Positions 1-7,909 of a stretch of 64,000 nucleotides of DNA are shown one piece after another. Every line of letters begins with the position of its first letter. The stretch's first letter is position 1. A program made the position numbers and the translations under genes. The notes below the pieces were generated by a model. The model saw nothing but the letters and a program-made list of their open reading frames with translations, ran no database searches and was not told where the DNA came from. This stretch comes from Streptosporangium album (GTDB lineage: Bacteria > Actinomycetota > Actinomycetes > Streptosporangiales > Streptosporangiaceae), in assembly GCF_014203795.1 (NCBI RefSeq), contig NZ_JACHJU010000002.1, positions 248,001-312,000 on the forward strand. Direction: 5' to 3'.

Positions 1-2
1 AT

Positions 3-17
3 GATCACATTGTGATC
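3..17. promoter_or_regulatory. 15-bp palindrome, candidate repressor operator
   Basis: The sequence GATCACA-T-TGTGATC is a perfect inverted repeat around one central base, about 105 bp upstream of an XRE-type regulator. Its position fits an operator for that regulator or for an early promoter left of the window. I saw no second copy in non-coding DNA here. The function is inferred from position. Confidence 0.4.
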
Positions 18-122
18 TCACCCCCGCCCTGCCCCACCATCTCCGCGGATGTGACCCTGTGCGCTGATCGCAGCGCACGGGTCATCCCGTTCGTCCTCCC
101 TCTGCATGTGCCTGAGGAGTCG

Positions 123-428
123 ATGAACATGACCGTCCGCGACTGGCTCCGACTCGACGAGAGAGCCATGATGGTCGGGATGCTCGACCAGGCGGCCATC
201 ATCGCCCGGATCAGGGAACTCCGGCTCGCCCGCGGGCTGACAATCCAGTACCTCGCCGATCAGACGGGAATCCACCGTTCGATCATCGGCAAGTTGGAGC
301 GCGGCAAGCGCAAAACGTTCAACCTCGATGAGGCCAGGGCCCTATGTGACGCTCTCAAGGTTGATCTGCGAATGGTGATCAGCGATGAACCAATGTCGAT
401 CGTCACGAAGGTTTACACGGTCTCGTAG
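123..428 (+). CDS. XRE-family helix-turn-helix regulator
   Basis: A 101-residue protein whose middle (about residues 22-80) is a classic lambda-Cro/XRE helix-turn-helix: RIRELRLARGLTIQYLADQ, then GIHRSIIGKLERGKR, then DEARALCDALKVDL. Such small proteins bind operator DNA as dimers and commonly act as phage or mobile-element repressors. An in-frame start exists at 12, but the ATG at 123 has GAGGAGT ten bases upstream and removes an N-terminus with no domain, so I chose it. A strong hairpin terminator follows at 504-533, so the gene is probably transcribed alone. A palindrome at 3-17 is a possible binding site. The target genes cannot be told from the sequence. Confidence 0.75.
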   Translation: MNMTVRDWLRLDERAMMVGMLDQAAIIARIRELRLARGLTIQYLADQTGIHRSIIGKLERGKRKTFNLDEARALCDALKVDLRMVISDEPMSIVTKVYTVS

Positions 429-503
429 ACACCCAGTGCGCCGAAGTCAACCCTTGACTTGCGTAATTTGATCAGCTCTGCAACGCTAGATCCCACCACA
501 GTT

Positions 504-533
504 ATGCCCTCAGACCTCCCCGTCTGAGGGCAT
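504..533. terminator. Rho-independent-type terminator after the XRE gene
   Basis: ATGCCCTCAGAC and GTCTGAGGGCAT form a perfect 12-bp stem around a 6-base CTCCCC loop, followed by TTTCGTATTTC. It separates the XRE gene from the next small gene. Confidence 0.75.
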
Positions 534-548
534 TTCGTATTTCCGGGG

Positions 549-746
549 GTGGCCATGTCCTCCGACCCTCAACCGCATGACGTCGTCACACCGACGCAGG
601 CAGCCCGCGAATGGGGTGTCCCGCCGGGCACGGTCCGCTCTTGGATCTCCCGCGCCGGGGTCGAGCCCCTCGGGCGTATCGGCCGCTACAACGTGTACGA
701 CTACCGCCGCTTGGCCGAGCTGGAACGCGACCACCGCGCCGCTTGA
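549..746 (+). CDS. Small helix-turn-helix DNA-binding protein (excisionase/MerR-like)
   Basis: A 65-residue protein made almost wholly of one helix-turn-helix. It reads TPTQAAREWGVPPGTVRSW, then an arginine/glycine hinge (GRIGRYNVYDY), then RRLAEL. That is the helix-turn-helix_17 / excisionase pattern, in which a 'Y-x-Y-x-D/E' wing follows the recognition helix. It starts at GTG; an alternative ATG lies two codons in, and GGGGG just upstream can serve as ribosome binding site. It sits between two strong hairpins and ahead of the antirepressor, so it is probably an early regulatory or recombination-directionality protein. Excisionase and transcription-factor roles cannot be separated here. Confidence 0.6.
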   Translation: MAMSSDPQPHDVVTPTQAAREWGVPPGTVRSWISRAGVEPLGRIGRYNVYDYRRLAELERDHRAA

Positions 747-816
747 GCCCCATAGACGCGCACTCCTGGCGGAGGTGCGCCCGCTTCGGAGGTTGGCCCC
801 CCGGCCCTCCGGAGCA

Positions 817-855
817 TGCGACCCGGCCCCTCTGGGGGTGCGGGGTCGGGTCGCA
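817..855. terminator. Strong hairpin downstream of the small HTH gene
   Basis: TGCGACCCG (817-825) pairs with CGGGTCGCA (847-855), and the stem continues inward through one G-T pair and CCCC/GGGG. The result is a roughly 14-bp stem with an 11-base loop. There is no clear U-tract. It probably ends transcription of the HTH gene at 549-746. Confidence 0.5.
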
Positions 856-893
856 CCCCTTCGCACGCGCGGACGCCCACCAAACGAATGTGG

Positions 894-994
894 TTGACAT
901 CACCATGAACGTTTTGCGATGGCACGCCCGCTAAGCCCGAGAAAATGGGCAATGACCTGGTAAAATCCAGGTATTCGGATTCTCAAATGAGAAT
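894..994. promoter_or_regulatory. Candidate promoter and two palindromic operators ahead of the antirepressor
   Basis: The 747-1059 stretch has no gene. Besides the hairpin at 817-855 it holds a -35-like TTGACA at 894-899 with no convincing -10 box. There are also two inverted repeats: ACCTGG-taaaat-CCAGGT (955-972) and ATTCTCA-aa-TGAGAAT (979-994). The second is a perfect 7-bp-arm palindrome. Both lie 65-105 bp before the antirepressor start, where a prophage repressor would be expected to bind. This is inferred from position and symmetry only. Confidence 0.45.
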
Positions 995-1059
995 GCCCCG
1001 GCAGTCGTTAGGACCGACCACCGAGGCGAGCCGATCAATCCTCTGTACAGGAGATCGAC

Positions 1060-1947
1060 ATGGACAACGGTAGCTTGTTTGGTCCGGACGACTCACAGCG
1101 GGGCTCCGCTGACGTGGAGGTCTTCACCTTCCCGGCGACCGGCCAGCAGATCCGGATCATCGGCACCGCCGAGAATCCCCTCTTCTGCCACGCCGACGTG
1201 TGCCGGGGGCTCGACCACTCGAACCCGTCTGTCGCGCTCGCGCTCGTGGATGACGACGACCGCGTCCAGGTGGACGCCCGCGAAACGGACATTCCTAACC
1301 TAAACAGGGACAAAATCATCAATCCGATGATGTGGTTCCTGACAGAGTCCGGCTTCTACGACCTCGCCCTCGCCAGCAAGGCCCCCGGCGCCAAGGCATT
1401 CAAGCGGTGGATCACCCACAACGTTCTGCCCACCCTCCGCAAGACGGGCAGCTACGGGCTCGTGCCCAAGCAGTTCGACCCCACCGACCTCGACCACGTC
1501 GTGCAGCTCGCGCAGATCGCCGCCGACCAGAAGCGCCAGATCGAGGCGCAGGGCGAGAAGATCGCCGAACTCACGCCCGGCTATGAACTTGCGGAGACGT
1601 ACGCCGGGGCTGGCGGGACGATGACAATCCGCACGTTCGCGCGGACGGTCCAGCAGTGGGCACAGCCTCGCGACATCAAGGTGCTGCAGGAGCACGTGTT
1701 CGACTTCCTCGGCATGATCGGCATGGTGATCCGGTCGAACACGTCGGAGAAGGGGCAGGCGACCGCGACCGCTCTCAAGGCGGGCTGGTGCGAGAACAGC
1801 ACCACCGACTACACGACGCACACGCGCGGCACGCTGCTCACCACGTACGCCCGGCTCACACCGAAGGGCGTCAACCACGCGTGGAAGCGCATCCACCAGG
1901 CGATCGGCGAGTTCGGCACCCTGGACCCCAAGGTGATCAACCCGTGA
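1060..1947 (+). CDS. Phage antirepressor, BRO-N plus KilAC domains
   Basis: A 295-residue protein with two known phage domains. The BRO-N domain covers about residues 18-120 (FTFPATGQQIRI, FCHADVCRGLDHSNPSVAL, then FLTESGFYDLALASKAPGAK and FKRWITHNVLPTLRKTGSY). A short helical linker follows at 145-175. The C-terminal KilAC domain covers about 185-290 (TIRTFARTVQQW, LQEHVFDFLG, TTYARLTPKGVNHAWKRI). Proteins of this layout, such as the Ant family, counteract phage repressors by binding protein or DNA. The ATG is preceded by ACAGGAGATC. The downstream gene overlaps by four bases (GTGA), so the two are co-transcribed. Palindromes at 955-994 are candidate operators. The family call is firm; the precise partner is unknown. 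Confidence 0.9.
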   Translation: MDNGSLFGPDDSQRGSADVEVFTFPATGQQIRIIGTAENPLFCHADVCRGLDHSNPSVALALVDDDDRVQVDARETDIPNLNRDKIINPMMWFLTESGFYDLALASKAPGAKAFKRWITHNVLPTLRKTGSYGLVPKQFDPTDLDHVVQLAQIAADQKRQIEAQGEKIAELTPGYELAETYAGAGGTMTIRTFARTVQQWAQPRDIKVLQEHVFDFLGMIGMVIRSNTSEKGQATATALKAGWCENSTTDYTTHTRGTLLTTYARLTPKGVNHAWKRIHQAIGEFGTLDPKVINP

Positions 1948-2309
1948 CCACTCCCACCGAGACCGACATCCTGCGTTTCTGCGTCGCACTCTGCGCCGCC
2001 CGCGACGACGAAGACGAAGTGCGGCAGGTCATCGAGCAGCACCTCGCCAACATCGACCCGTACCTCCACACCACCTACCTCAAGGTCAGCTTGCGGGTCG
2101 TCGTCGCACAGTTCTTCGCCCCGCCCGCCCGTCGTCTCGACCACGAGCTCGGCGTGGACTTCGTAGACGCAGGCCTCCGCCTCCAGGCCATGGCCAACGA
2201 GGGTCTCGATGACCAGGCCGCTGACGACCCCGATAGAGGCCCGCACCTCAAACTCGTCGCCGACGATGAGTTCGACGTAGGCCTCCGGAAGCTCCTCAAA
2301 GGGTCCTGA
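1944..2309 (+). CDS. Hypothetical phage protein coupled to the antirepressor
   Basis: Translationally coupled to the antirepressor: its GTG start overlaps the preceding TGA in a GTGA quartet. The product is 121 residues, acidic and alpha-helical in appearance, with high-GC codon usage like its neighbours. I recognise no domain. A segment rich in Asp and Glu (residues 20-30 and 85-110) gives it a low predicted pI. It could be a partner of the antirepressor or an unrelated early protein. The longer open frame running back to 1656 is the antirepressor read out of phase, so I do not extend the start. Confidence 0.6.
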   Translation: MTTPTETDILRFCVALCAARDDEDEVRQVIEQHLANIDPYLHTTYLKVSLRVVVAQFFAPPARRLDHELGVDFVDAGLRLQAMANEGLDDQAADDPDRGPHLKLVADDEFDVGLRKLLKGS

Positions 2310-2429
2310 CCCCACCTTCTTCGGCCTGACTGCCCCGCGCGAGGTGGTCAGGCCGTTGCCATGCTCGGGCGGACGGCTGAGCGGTCCACGGATAGGCCGT
2401 CCGCCCGGATCCACTCCTGGGAGGCCAGC

Positions 2430-2612
2430 GTGCACGTACGACACCGCTGGACCCCGGTAGAGACCATCGGCCGCGTCGTCACCTCACGCTGCCGCATCTG
2501 TGGAAAGACCAAGACTCGCGTCACCTCGCTGCCATCTGGGGCACGTGACGCGCTGATCGCTCTCGGCTGGACCCCGCCAGCTAGTGATCAAGGGATGCCC
2601 AGGTCGCCGTGA
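2430..2612 (+). CDS. Small hypothetical protein with one CxxC pair
   Basis: A 60-residue product starting at GTG with GGGAGG six bases upstream. The frame stays open back to 2361, but that part has no ribosome binding site. The centre reads TSRCRICGKTKTR, a single Cys-x2-Cys knuckle. With nearby His residues (HVRHRW) this could bind one zinc ion. Short CxxC proteins of this kind are common in actinophage early regions. No function is assigned. Confidence 0.5.
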   Translation: MHVRHRWTPVETIGRVVTSRCRICGKTKTRVTSLPSGARDALIALGWTPPASDQGMPRSP

Positions 2613-2655
2613 TGCGACCTGCGGGTTCTCAGCACACATCGGATGCCACAGCACG

Positions 2656-3030
2656 TCAGCCAGCGGGTAGATCGACTTCGTACTCTGGGCACGACCAGGT
2701 CACCGCGATCCGGGCATACCTGCCGGCGTCACCGCCCGAGATCCCTGCGTCGAGCATCCCCTTAATGACGTGCGCCCACGTCCCGCCTGCGCGGAACACC
2801 TCACACACGCTCACGGCGAGCCGGTCGAGATTCCCATCATCCCGACTCGCGAGCGAGGGAACGTTCTTGCGAACCAGCTCGTGATACTGCTCGGCCGTGA
2901 GGGCAGCGCCACTCTGGGCAGGTCCCGGATCCGGCTGTGCGCCTGGCGCGAGAACCATCGCCAGGGTGGCAATGGCCACCAGGGCGCAGCCCGCCAACGC
3001 GAGCACCGCCAGAAGCTTGATGCCACGCAT
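2656..3030 (-). CDS. Secreted or membrane-anchored DUF732-like protein
   Basis: A leftward gene between the early block and the packaging genes. The 124-residue protein starts MRGIK and has a hydrophobic segment (about 4-29, LLAVLALAGCALVAIATLAM), so it is exported or anchored. The mature part has the DUF732 pattern: a helical start (ALTAEQYHELVRKNVP), a Cys near the middle (VSVCEVFRAGG), a helix (WAHVIKGMLDAG) and a final WSCPEY. The two Cys could form a disulfide. DUF732 proteins are abundant secreted actinobacterial proteins of unknown function. ATG 3030 has GGGAGG upstream; longer frames reaching 3093 lack one. The opposite strand and secretion suggest a lysogenic-conversion (moron) gene. 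Confidence 0.65.
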   Translation of the reverse strand: MRGIKLLAVLALAGCALVAIATLAMVLAPGAQPDPGPAQSGAALTAEQYHELVRKNVPSLASRDDGNLDRLAVSVCEVFRAGGTWAHVIKGMLDAGISGGDAGRYARIAVTWSCPEYEVDLPAG

Positions 3031-3293
3031 CGGACCTCCCGCTGAGAGCAGAGTGATGCGGGCATCGTCCACCGGTAAGCCGATCACCGCCACCCTGCCG
3101 TCATCACGATTCGGAACCGCCGATGCCTCGGGGCCTCAGTCGTAGACGGGGCAGTTCACATTGAGGGCGGGCCTCGTCATATGCCGGGGGAGTTCTAAGC
3201 CGGGGTGCCGAACAGGGCGCCCCACCATCCCCACCCGCAACCTGCCCCCTACCTCCGAGCAGACCGACGACATCATCACGTTTGGACTTCCTG

Positions 3294-3635
3294 ATGCCAC
3301 GACGTGAATGCCTCAACCGCCGGTGCCGGGTACTCCACTCGGGGCCTGGCCCCCGCTGCCCGACGTGCACCACCCAGCAAGAACAAGCGCGTGATGCTGC
3401 ACGAGGAACGACCACTCAGCGTGGACTAGGTGCCGACCACCAGGCAGCAGCACGACAGATCCTGGCCAATGCCGAACTGTGCGCTGTGTGTGGCCTGCCT
3501 CCTACCGCTGATGACCCGCTGGAAGCAGGACACATCAGACCTCGCGTTCACGGCGGAACGAACGACATCACCAACTACCGAGCTGAGCACCGCTCATGCA
3601 ACCGTGGTCAAGGTGCCACCCTGCGCAAGCGCTGA
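3294..3635 (+). CDS. HNH endonuclease
   Basis: A 113-residue nuclease. Residues about 10-30 hold a CxxC knuckle region (CLNRRC, then CPTC). The C-terminal half is the HNH core: LCAVCGLPPTADD, then the catalytic EAGHIRPRVHGGTNDITNY (Gly-His, then Asn), then HRSCNRGQG. HNH proteins beside terminase genes take part in genome packaging in HK97-like phages, and that is the likely role here. The start at ATG 3294 is favoured over TTG 3282; neither has a strong ribosome site. A degenerate second copy of the HNH core follows directly at 3680-3843. Confidence 0.8.
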   Translation: MPRRECLNRRCRVLHSGPGPRCPTCTTQQEQARDAARGTTTQRGLGADHQAAARQILANAELCAVCGLPPTADDPLEAGHIRPRVHGGTNDITNYRAEHRSCNRGQGATLRKR

Positions 3636-3679
3636 CCTCCACGCCTCCGTACAGAACGGGGCGGGACGTTTCCGGTGGC

Positions 3680-3843
3680 GCCCTGTGCACCCCGTGTGGC
3701 CACCCACCTGCCCGGCCGACCACCCCCTCATGGCAGCACACACCCTCGCTCGTCCTCATGGTGAACCGAACGACATCATGAGTCATCGAACCGAGAATCG
3801 ATCATGTAACTACGGAAAACGCTCCGACCTGCACAAACACTGA
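3680..3843 (+). pseudogene. Decayed second copy of the HNH core
   Basis: Translating this stretch in two frames recovers a damaged copy of the preceding HNH domain. One frame gives ALCTPCGHPPA (compare ELCAVCGLPPT). After a frame change, the other gives HTLARPHGEPNDI, then HRTENRSCNYGKRSDLHKH (compare HIRPRVHGGTNDI, HRSCNRGQGATLRKR). The order, spacing and closing TGA all correspond. The catalytic Gly-His is not preserved and the frame is broken. It is a tandem duplication, or a relic of a replaced nuclease. Confidence 0.7.
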
Positions 3844-3975
3844 GTCGCCTCACTCTGTCCCTACCCCAGGGGGGTGGGACGTTTCCGCAGGTCAGAGCGT
3901 TGCCGCCTGACCCGTGCCCCCGCGTCTTTTTTCCGTGGTACCTCACGATGACCCCCCTTGGCAGGAGGCCCCCTG

Positions 3976-4491
3976 ATGCCTCGTACGAAGAAGCCAGCGG
4001 GTTCAACGGTGGACAAGCGCAACGGACGCAAGGCGGAGTTGGCCAACCTTCCCGGCGCCCGGTTCGACCCGCCCGGCGACTTGTGCGATCAGGCGCTCGG
4101 ACAGTGGGATCGGTACTGGGATGACCCGGTCTCCCAGGTGCAGACGCCCGCTGACCATGACCTGCTGTGCCGGTGGATCGCCAACGTGGACCGCTACTGG
4201 CGGCTGATCCGTGAGGCCGACCTGGAGCCGATGACGACGAACTCGCAGGGCCGGGTGGCCAACCCGCTGTACGCCATCGCGCTGAAGATCGAGACGTCAG
4301 TGAAGGCGGATGAGGCGCAGATCGGGATCGGCCCGAAGAACCGGGCGGCGCTGGGCATCGCGGTGGTCGCTGAACGTAGGTCGCTCGCGGACATGAACGC
4401 TCGGTATGGGGGTGGCGTGGATGGCAGCAACGACCGCGCCGAAGAGGAAGACCCGCGCCTCCGCGTCATCCAAGGGACGGCCGAAGGCTGA
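3976..4491 (+). CDS. Terminase small subunit (P27-like)
   Basis: A 171-residue protein immediately before the large terminase. It begins with a basic tail (MPRTKKPAG) and has a helical core (ALGQWDRYWDD, ADHDLLCRWIANVDRYWRLIREAD). The conserved stretch NPLYAIALKIETSVKADEAQIGIGP is typical of P27-family small terminases, where it is followed by a helix. The family recognises the phage genome and loads the large subunit. ATG 3976 has AGGAGG eight bases upstream. The end overlaps the start of terL by about 70 bases, showing tight coupling. Confidence 0.8.
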   Translation: MPRTKKPAGSTVDKRNGRKAELANLPGARFDPPGDLCDQALGQWDRYWDDPVSQVQTPADHDLLCRWIANVDRYWRLIREADLEPMTTNSQGRVANPLYAIALKIETSVKADEAQIGIGPKNRAALGIAVVAERRSLADMNARYGGGVDGSNDRAEEEDPRLRVIQGTAEG

Positions 4492-6058
4492 GCCGCCCTG
4501 TCAGGGCTGCGGTTGGCGGCCGGCGGCCGGCGAGCTGTGGCCCTCGCACGGGGCGATCGGGGTCCGCTGGATCGAAGACAATCTGATCTTCGCTGAAGGG
4601 GACTACTTCGGCCGGCCATTCCGGCTGCGTACCGACCAGAGGATGTTTCTCTATCGGTGGTATGAGTTTTGTCCCTCCTGCTGGACGGACCGGGCCAGGC
4701 CGCCGCGGTGGCGCTACCGGCGGGCACTGCGCGGTGCAGCCAAGGGCGACGGCAAAACGGCGTTCATCGCGGCGATCGGCTGCCTGGAGTTCGCCGGCCC
4801 CCCGTGCATCGCGACGATCAGCCCGAACGTGCCCATCATGGCTGCGTCGTTCGAGCAGGCCGACCTGTTGTTCTCGGCTGCGGCAACGATGCTGGGCGGC
4901 AAGGACAACCAGGTCACCGAGGCCCCACTCGTCGGGTTGTTCGAGGTGTACGACACTGAGATCAAGTTCGGGGACGGGCGGCCTGGACGGTTGTACCGGG
5001 TAGCTGCGGTGGGCGGTACCAACGACGGCTCGTTGCCGACGACGCTGATTGCCGACGAACTGCACGAGCTCGGCGAGGTCGGCTCCCGGAAAGCGCGAGC
5101 ACATCTGGTCATCTCCAACGGTCTGCGTAAACGGCAGCACGGTAGGGAGATCAACCTCAGTACGGCGGGGTTCGACGTGGACGCCTCGCTGCTGGGCGAG
5201 ATGTACAAGCACGGGCGCCGCGTCTTGCTGGATGCGTCGATCGACCCGGAGTTCCTGTTCGACTGGCAGGAAGCCCCGGACGGGTTGAACTACGACCTGC
5301 CCGCAGACCGGGAGATCGCCGTGCGGGCCGCCTCGCAGGCCGCTGGAGCGCTGTGGGACGTCGCTGATCGGGTGCGGCGGTACAACGAGCCGGGCGTGCT
5401 CAAGCACGAGTGGATCCGCTACTACGCCAACCGATGGGTCGAGGTCGCCGAAGACTCCTGGTTGAAGGACCACCCGCAGGCGTGGAACGTCTGCCAAGGC
5501 GACGCGACAATCCCGGACAAGGCTGAGGTCGTCGTGGCGGTCGACATGGCGCTCAAGCGCGACTCGGTGGCCGTGCTGACCGCATGGAAGAACCCCGAAG
5601 GGCGCATCGCCGTAAAGGTGAAGATCTGGCAACCCCACGGCGGCCGGATCGACCACCTCCAGGTCGTCGACTACATCCGCCGTGACCTGGCCAACCAGTA
5701 CACGATCAGCGAGATCACCTACGACCCACGATTCTTCGAGGTTCCCGCCCGACTGCTGGAGGACGAGGGTTTCAACCTCGTGGAGTTCCCGCAGAGCATC
5801 GAGCGAATGACGCCGGCCTGCGGTCAGGCACTGGAGGCGATCCTCGAAGGTCTGGTGGTCCACGACGGCGACCCGGACCTCGCGGCACATGTGACCAGTG
5901 CGGTCATGCGACCAAACGAACGCGGGTTCACGCTCAGCAAGGGCAAGTCCAAACGCAAGATCGACGCCTGTATCGCTCTGGTCATCGCTCTGTGGCGCAT
6001 CCTCGCGCCTGACCCAGAAGAAGAACAATCCGCGGAGCCGTGGGCCGCCTGGGTCTGA
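4421..6058 (+). CDS. Terminase large subunit
   Basis: The ATPase and nuclease that pumps DNA into the prohead. The 545-residue product has a Walker A motif GAAKGDGKT at about 105-113, a Walker B followed by the catalytic Glu at TTLIADELHEL, and a C-terminal RNase H-like nuclease with acidic residues in VVVAVDMALKRDS and ITYDPRFFEVP. The end motif KRKIDACIALVIALWR is common to siphovirus terminases. A short zinc-like CxxC at the start (PCQGCGW) and another CPSC at about 84-87 are visible. ATG 4421 has GGGGGTGG upstream; ATG 4406, five codons earlier, is the alternative. Confidence 0.93.
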   Translation: MAATTAPKRKTRASASSKGRPKAEPPCQGCGWRPAAGELWPSHGAIGVRWIEDNLIFAEGDYFGRPFRLRTDQRMFLYRWYEFCPSCWTDRARPPRWRYRRALRGAAKGDGKTAFIAAIGCLEFAGPPCIATISPNVPIMAASFEQADLLFSAAATMLGGKDNQVTEAPLVGLFEVYDTEIKFGDGRPGRLYRVAAVGGTNDGSLPTTLIADELHELGEVGSRKARAHLVISNGLRKRQHGREINLSTAGFDVDASLLGEMYKHGRRVLLDASIDPEFLFDWQEAPDGLNYDLPADREIAVRAASQAAGALWDVADRVRRYNEPGVLKHEWIRYYANRWVEVAEDSWLKDHPQAWNVCQGDATIPDKAEVVVAVDMALKRDSVAVLTAWKNPEGRIAVKVKIWQPHGGRIDHLQVVDYIRRDLANQYTISEITYDPRFFEVPARLLEDEGFNLVEFPQSIERMTPACGQALEAILEGLVVHDGDPDLAAHVTSAVMRPNERGFTLSKGKSKRKIDACIALVIALWRILAPDPEEEQSAEPWAAWV

Positions 6059-6069
6059 GAGGGAGACGA

Positions 6070-6303
6070 ATGGCGAACTTGATGATCCCGCTGGAGCGCA
6101 TCAACGCTGAGGCGCGCACGCTCGACCCCGCCAAGACCTTGGTGCTGCTGGCCAGACTGGTGGGCACCGTCCTGCTGGCCATCCCGTACGCCCTGGGGTG
6201 GACGCTGCGCAAGGCGTGGATGGGGGTAGCCCTGCTGTGGACTGCTGCGGTGGTCGGGTGGCAGGAGGCCGGGCGTTCACGGCAGGCGGTGCCTGATGAG
6301 TGA
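6070..6303 (+). CDS. Small membrane protein between terminase and portal
   Basis: A 77-residue product from an ATG with GAGGGAGACGA upstream, 11 bases after terL. It has one long hydrophobic region at about 24-65 (LVLLARLVGTVLLAIPYALG, then a short basic break, then MGVALLWTAAVVGW), consistent with two closely spaced membrane helices. I recognise no family. It overlaps the next gene by eight bases. Confidence 0.55.
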   Translation: MANLMIPLERINAEARTLDPAKTLVLLARLVGTVLLAIPYALGWTLRKAWMGVALLWTAAVVGWQEAGRSRQAVPDE

Positions 6304-6532
6304 GCCTGAGGGCGCCCTGCCCGTCGAGGTGACTGAGGCGCTGATAGTGCGCCCGGGGGACACGCTAATCCTGCGCCTGGCCTCGAATACGACCCCTGAA
6401 CAGTTCGCACGCAGCCGAGAGATGGTTGGGCCAGGCCTGAAGGAGCGGCTGCCCGGCGTTGAGGTCGTCTGGCTCGGCGGCATAGAGCAGATGGCCGTCT
6501 ACCACCCGGATCAGCGGATAGAGGGTGACTGA
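6296..6532 (+). CDS. Hypothetical protein in the head-gene cluster
   Basis: A 78-residue protein beginning MSEPEGALPVE and ending three bases before the portal start. It looks like a compact beta-alpha-beta fold (ALIVRPGDTLILRL, then the helix TPEQFARSREMVGPGLKERL, then EVVWLGGIEQMAVY). No family is recognised. It is co-transcribed with the terminase and portal genes by overlap and spacing. Confidence 0.6.
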   Translation: MSEPEGALPVEVTEALIVRPGDTLILRLASNTTPEQFARSREMVGPGLKERLPGVEVVWLGGIEQMAVYHPDQRIEGD

Positions 6533-6535
6533 GCC

Positions 6536-7909
6536 GTGGGTCTACTGGACAGGATCACGGCCGCGAGAACAACCGCGAACACGCCTGGACGTAAAGGGTG
6601 GTCGGAGTCGCCCTTCTGGGACCTGGACAGGCTGAACTGGCCTTCCTTCGGCTCCTCGTCGCTGAACTCCGAACACGAGAAGATCGGCACCGACTTCGCC
6701 GGGTACGTCCAGGGCATCGCGAAAGCCAACGGCCCAGTTTTCGCGCTGATGGCAACCCGGATGATGGTGTTCTCCGAAGCGCGGTTCCAGTTCCGGGGCA
6801 TGACCAACGGGCGCCCCGGCGACCTGTTCGGGACGCCGGACCTGGCCCTGCTGGAACACCCCTGGCCGGGTGGCACCACGGGCGACCTGCTGGCTCGGAT
6901 GATTCAAGACGTCGACCTGGCCGGTAACGCGTTCGTCGCTAGGGTCGGCGACCGGTTGCGACGGCTCCGGCCGGACTGGGTAACGATCGTCTCGGGGTCC
7001 AAGACCGAACGGGAATTGTACGGAAACGCGCTGGACTCCAAGGTCATCGGTTACTACTTCGAACCGCCGGGCGCTGGCAAGTCGTGGTTCCTCCTGCCGA
7101 ATGAGGTGGCGCACTTCGCGCCGATCCCCGACCCGGAGTGCAACTGGCGCGGCATGTCGTGGCTGACCCCCGTTCTGCGGGAGATCTCCTCCGACCAGGC
7201 CGCGACCAGGCATAAGGGCAAGTTCTTCGAGAACGGTGCAACTCCGCAGGTCATCGTCTCCCTGGACGCGTCGGTGACACCGGAGATGTTCCAGCGCTTC
7301 AAGGCCACGATGAACGAGTCACACCAGGGCGTCGACAACGCGTACAAAACCCTGTACCTGGGTGGCGGGGCGGACGTCACCGTCGCAGGTAAGGACCTGC
7401 AGCAACTGGACTTCAAAGCCACGCAAGGCGCAGGAGAAACGCGGATCGCCGCAGCAGCTGGCGTCCCCGCAGTCATCGTGGGGTTCTCCGAGGGGCTGTC
7501 TGGATCCTCCCTGAACGCGGGCAACTTCGGCCAGGCCAGGAGGCGATTCGCTGACGGCACACTGCGCCCACTGTGGCGCAACGCGGCCGGGTCGCTCGCC
7601 TCGATCATCACCGTGCCCTCCGACGCGGAGCTTTGGTACGACGACCGCGACATTTCCTTCCTGCGGGAAGACCGCAAGGACGCCGCGGAGATTCAGCAGA
7701 TCAAATCCGCATCGATCCGGCAGCTCGTAGACGCCGGATACGAGCCGGAGACGGTTGTCTCCGCCATTGAGGCGGAGGACCTGCGGCTGTTGCGGCACTC
7801 AGGCCTGTACTCCGTGCAGCTCCAGCCGCCGGGCACAACGGCCCAACCGACAGGGTCGGCGCCGCCGGCCACCGACCCTTCCGGACCCGATCCGGCAAAG
7901 GAGCAGTGA
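6536..7909 (+). CDS. Portal protein (HK97 family)
   Basis: A 457-residue phage portal protein forming the dodecameric DNA gate at the capsid vertex. Family hallmarks are the N-terminal helix and MATRMMVFSEARFQFR region, LEHPWPGGTTGDLLARM with GNAFVAR, the conserved SWLTPVLREI and DQAATRHKGKFFENGATP segments, and AAGVPAVIVGFSEGLSGSSL near residue 305. The C-terminus is a Pro/Thr-rich, low-complexity tail of about 35 residues. It starts at GTG three bases after the previous stop. The order terminase-portal-protease-capsid is standard for HK97-type heads. Its stop overlaps the protease start (TGATG). Confidence 0.93.
   Translation: MGLLDRITAARTTANTPGRKGWSESPFWDLDRLNWPSFGSSSLNSEHEKIGTDFAGYVQGIAKANGPVFALMATRMMVFSEARFQFRGMTNGRPGDLFGTPDLALLEHPWPGGTTGDLLARMIQDVDLAGNAFVARVGDRLRRLRPDWVTIVSGSKTERELYGNALDSKVIGYYFEPPGAGKSWFLLPNEVAHFAPIPDPECNWRGMSWLTPVLREISSDQAATRHKGKFFENGATPQVIVSLDASVTPEMFQRFKATMNESHQGVDNAYKTLYLGGGADVTVAGKDLQQLDFKATQGAGETRIAAAAGVPAVIVGFSEGLSGSSLNAGNFGQARRRFADGTLRPLWRNAAGSLASIITVPSDAELWYDDRDISFLREDRKDAAEIQQIKSASIRQLVDAGYEPETVVSAIEAEDLRLLRHSGLYSVQLQPPGTTAQPTGSAPPATDPSGPDPAKEQ

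Noticed and set aside
894..922. Sigma-70 promoter with TTGACA
   Set aside because: No acceptable -10 box is found 16-18 bases downstream; kept only as a possible -35 element.
4466..6028. Long leftward open frame opposite the large terminase
   Set aside because: It is the complement of a convincing terminase with Walker motifs; its own protein has no domain and no ribosome site.
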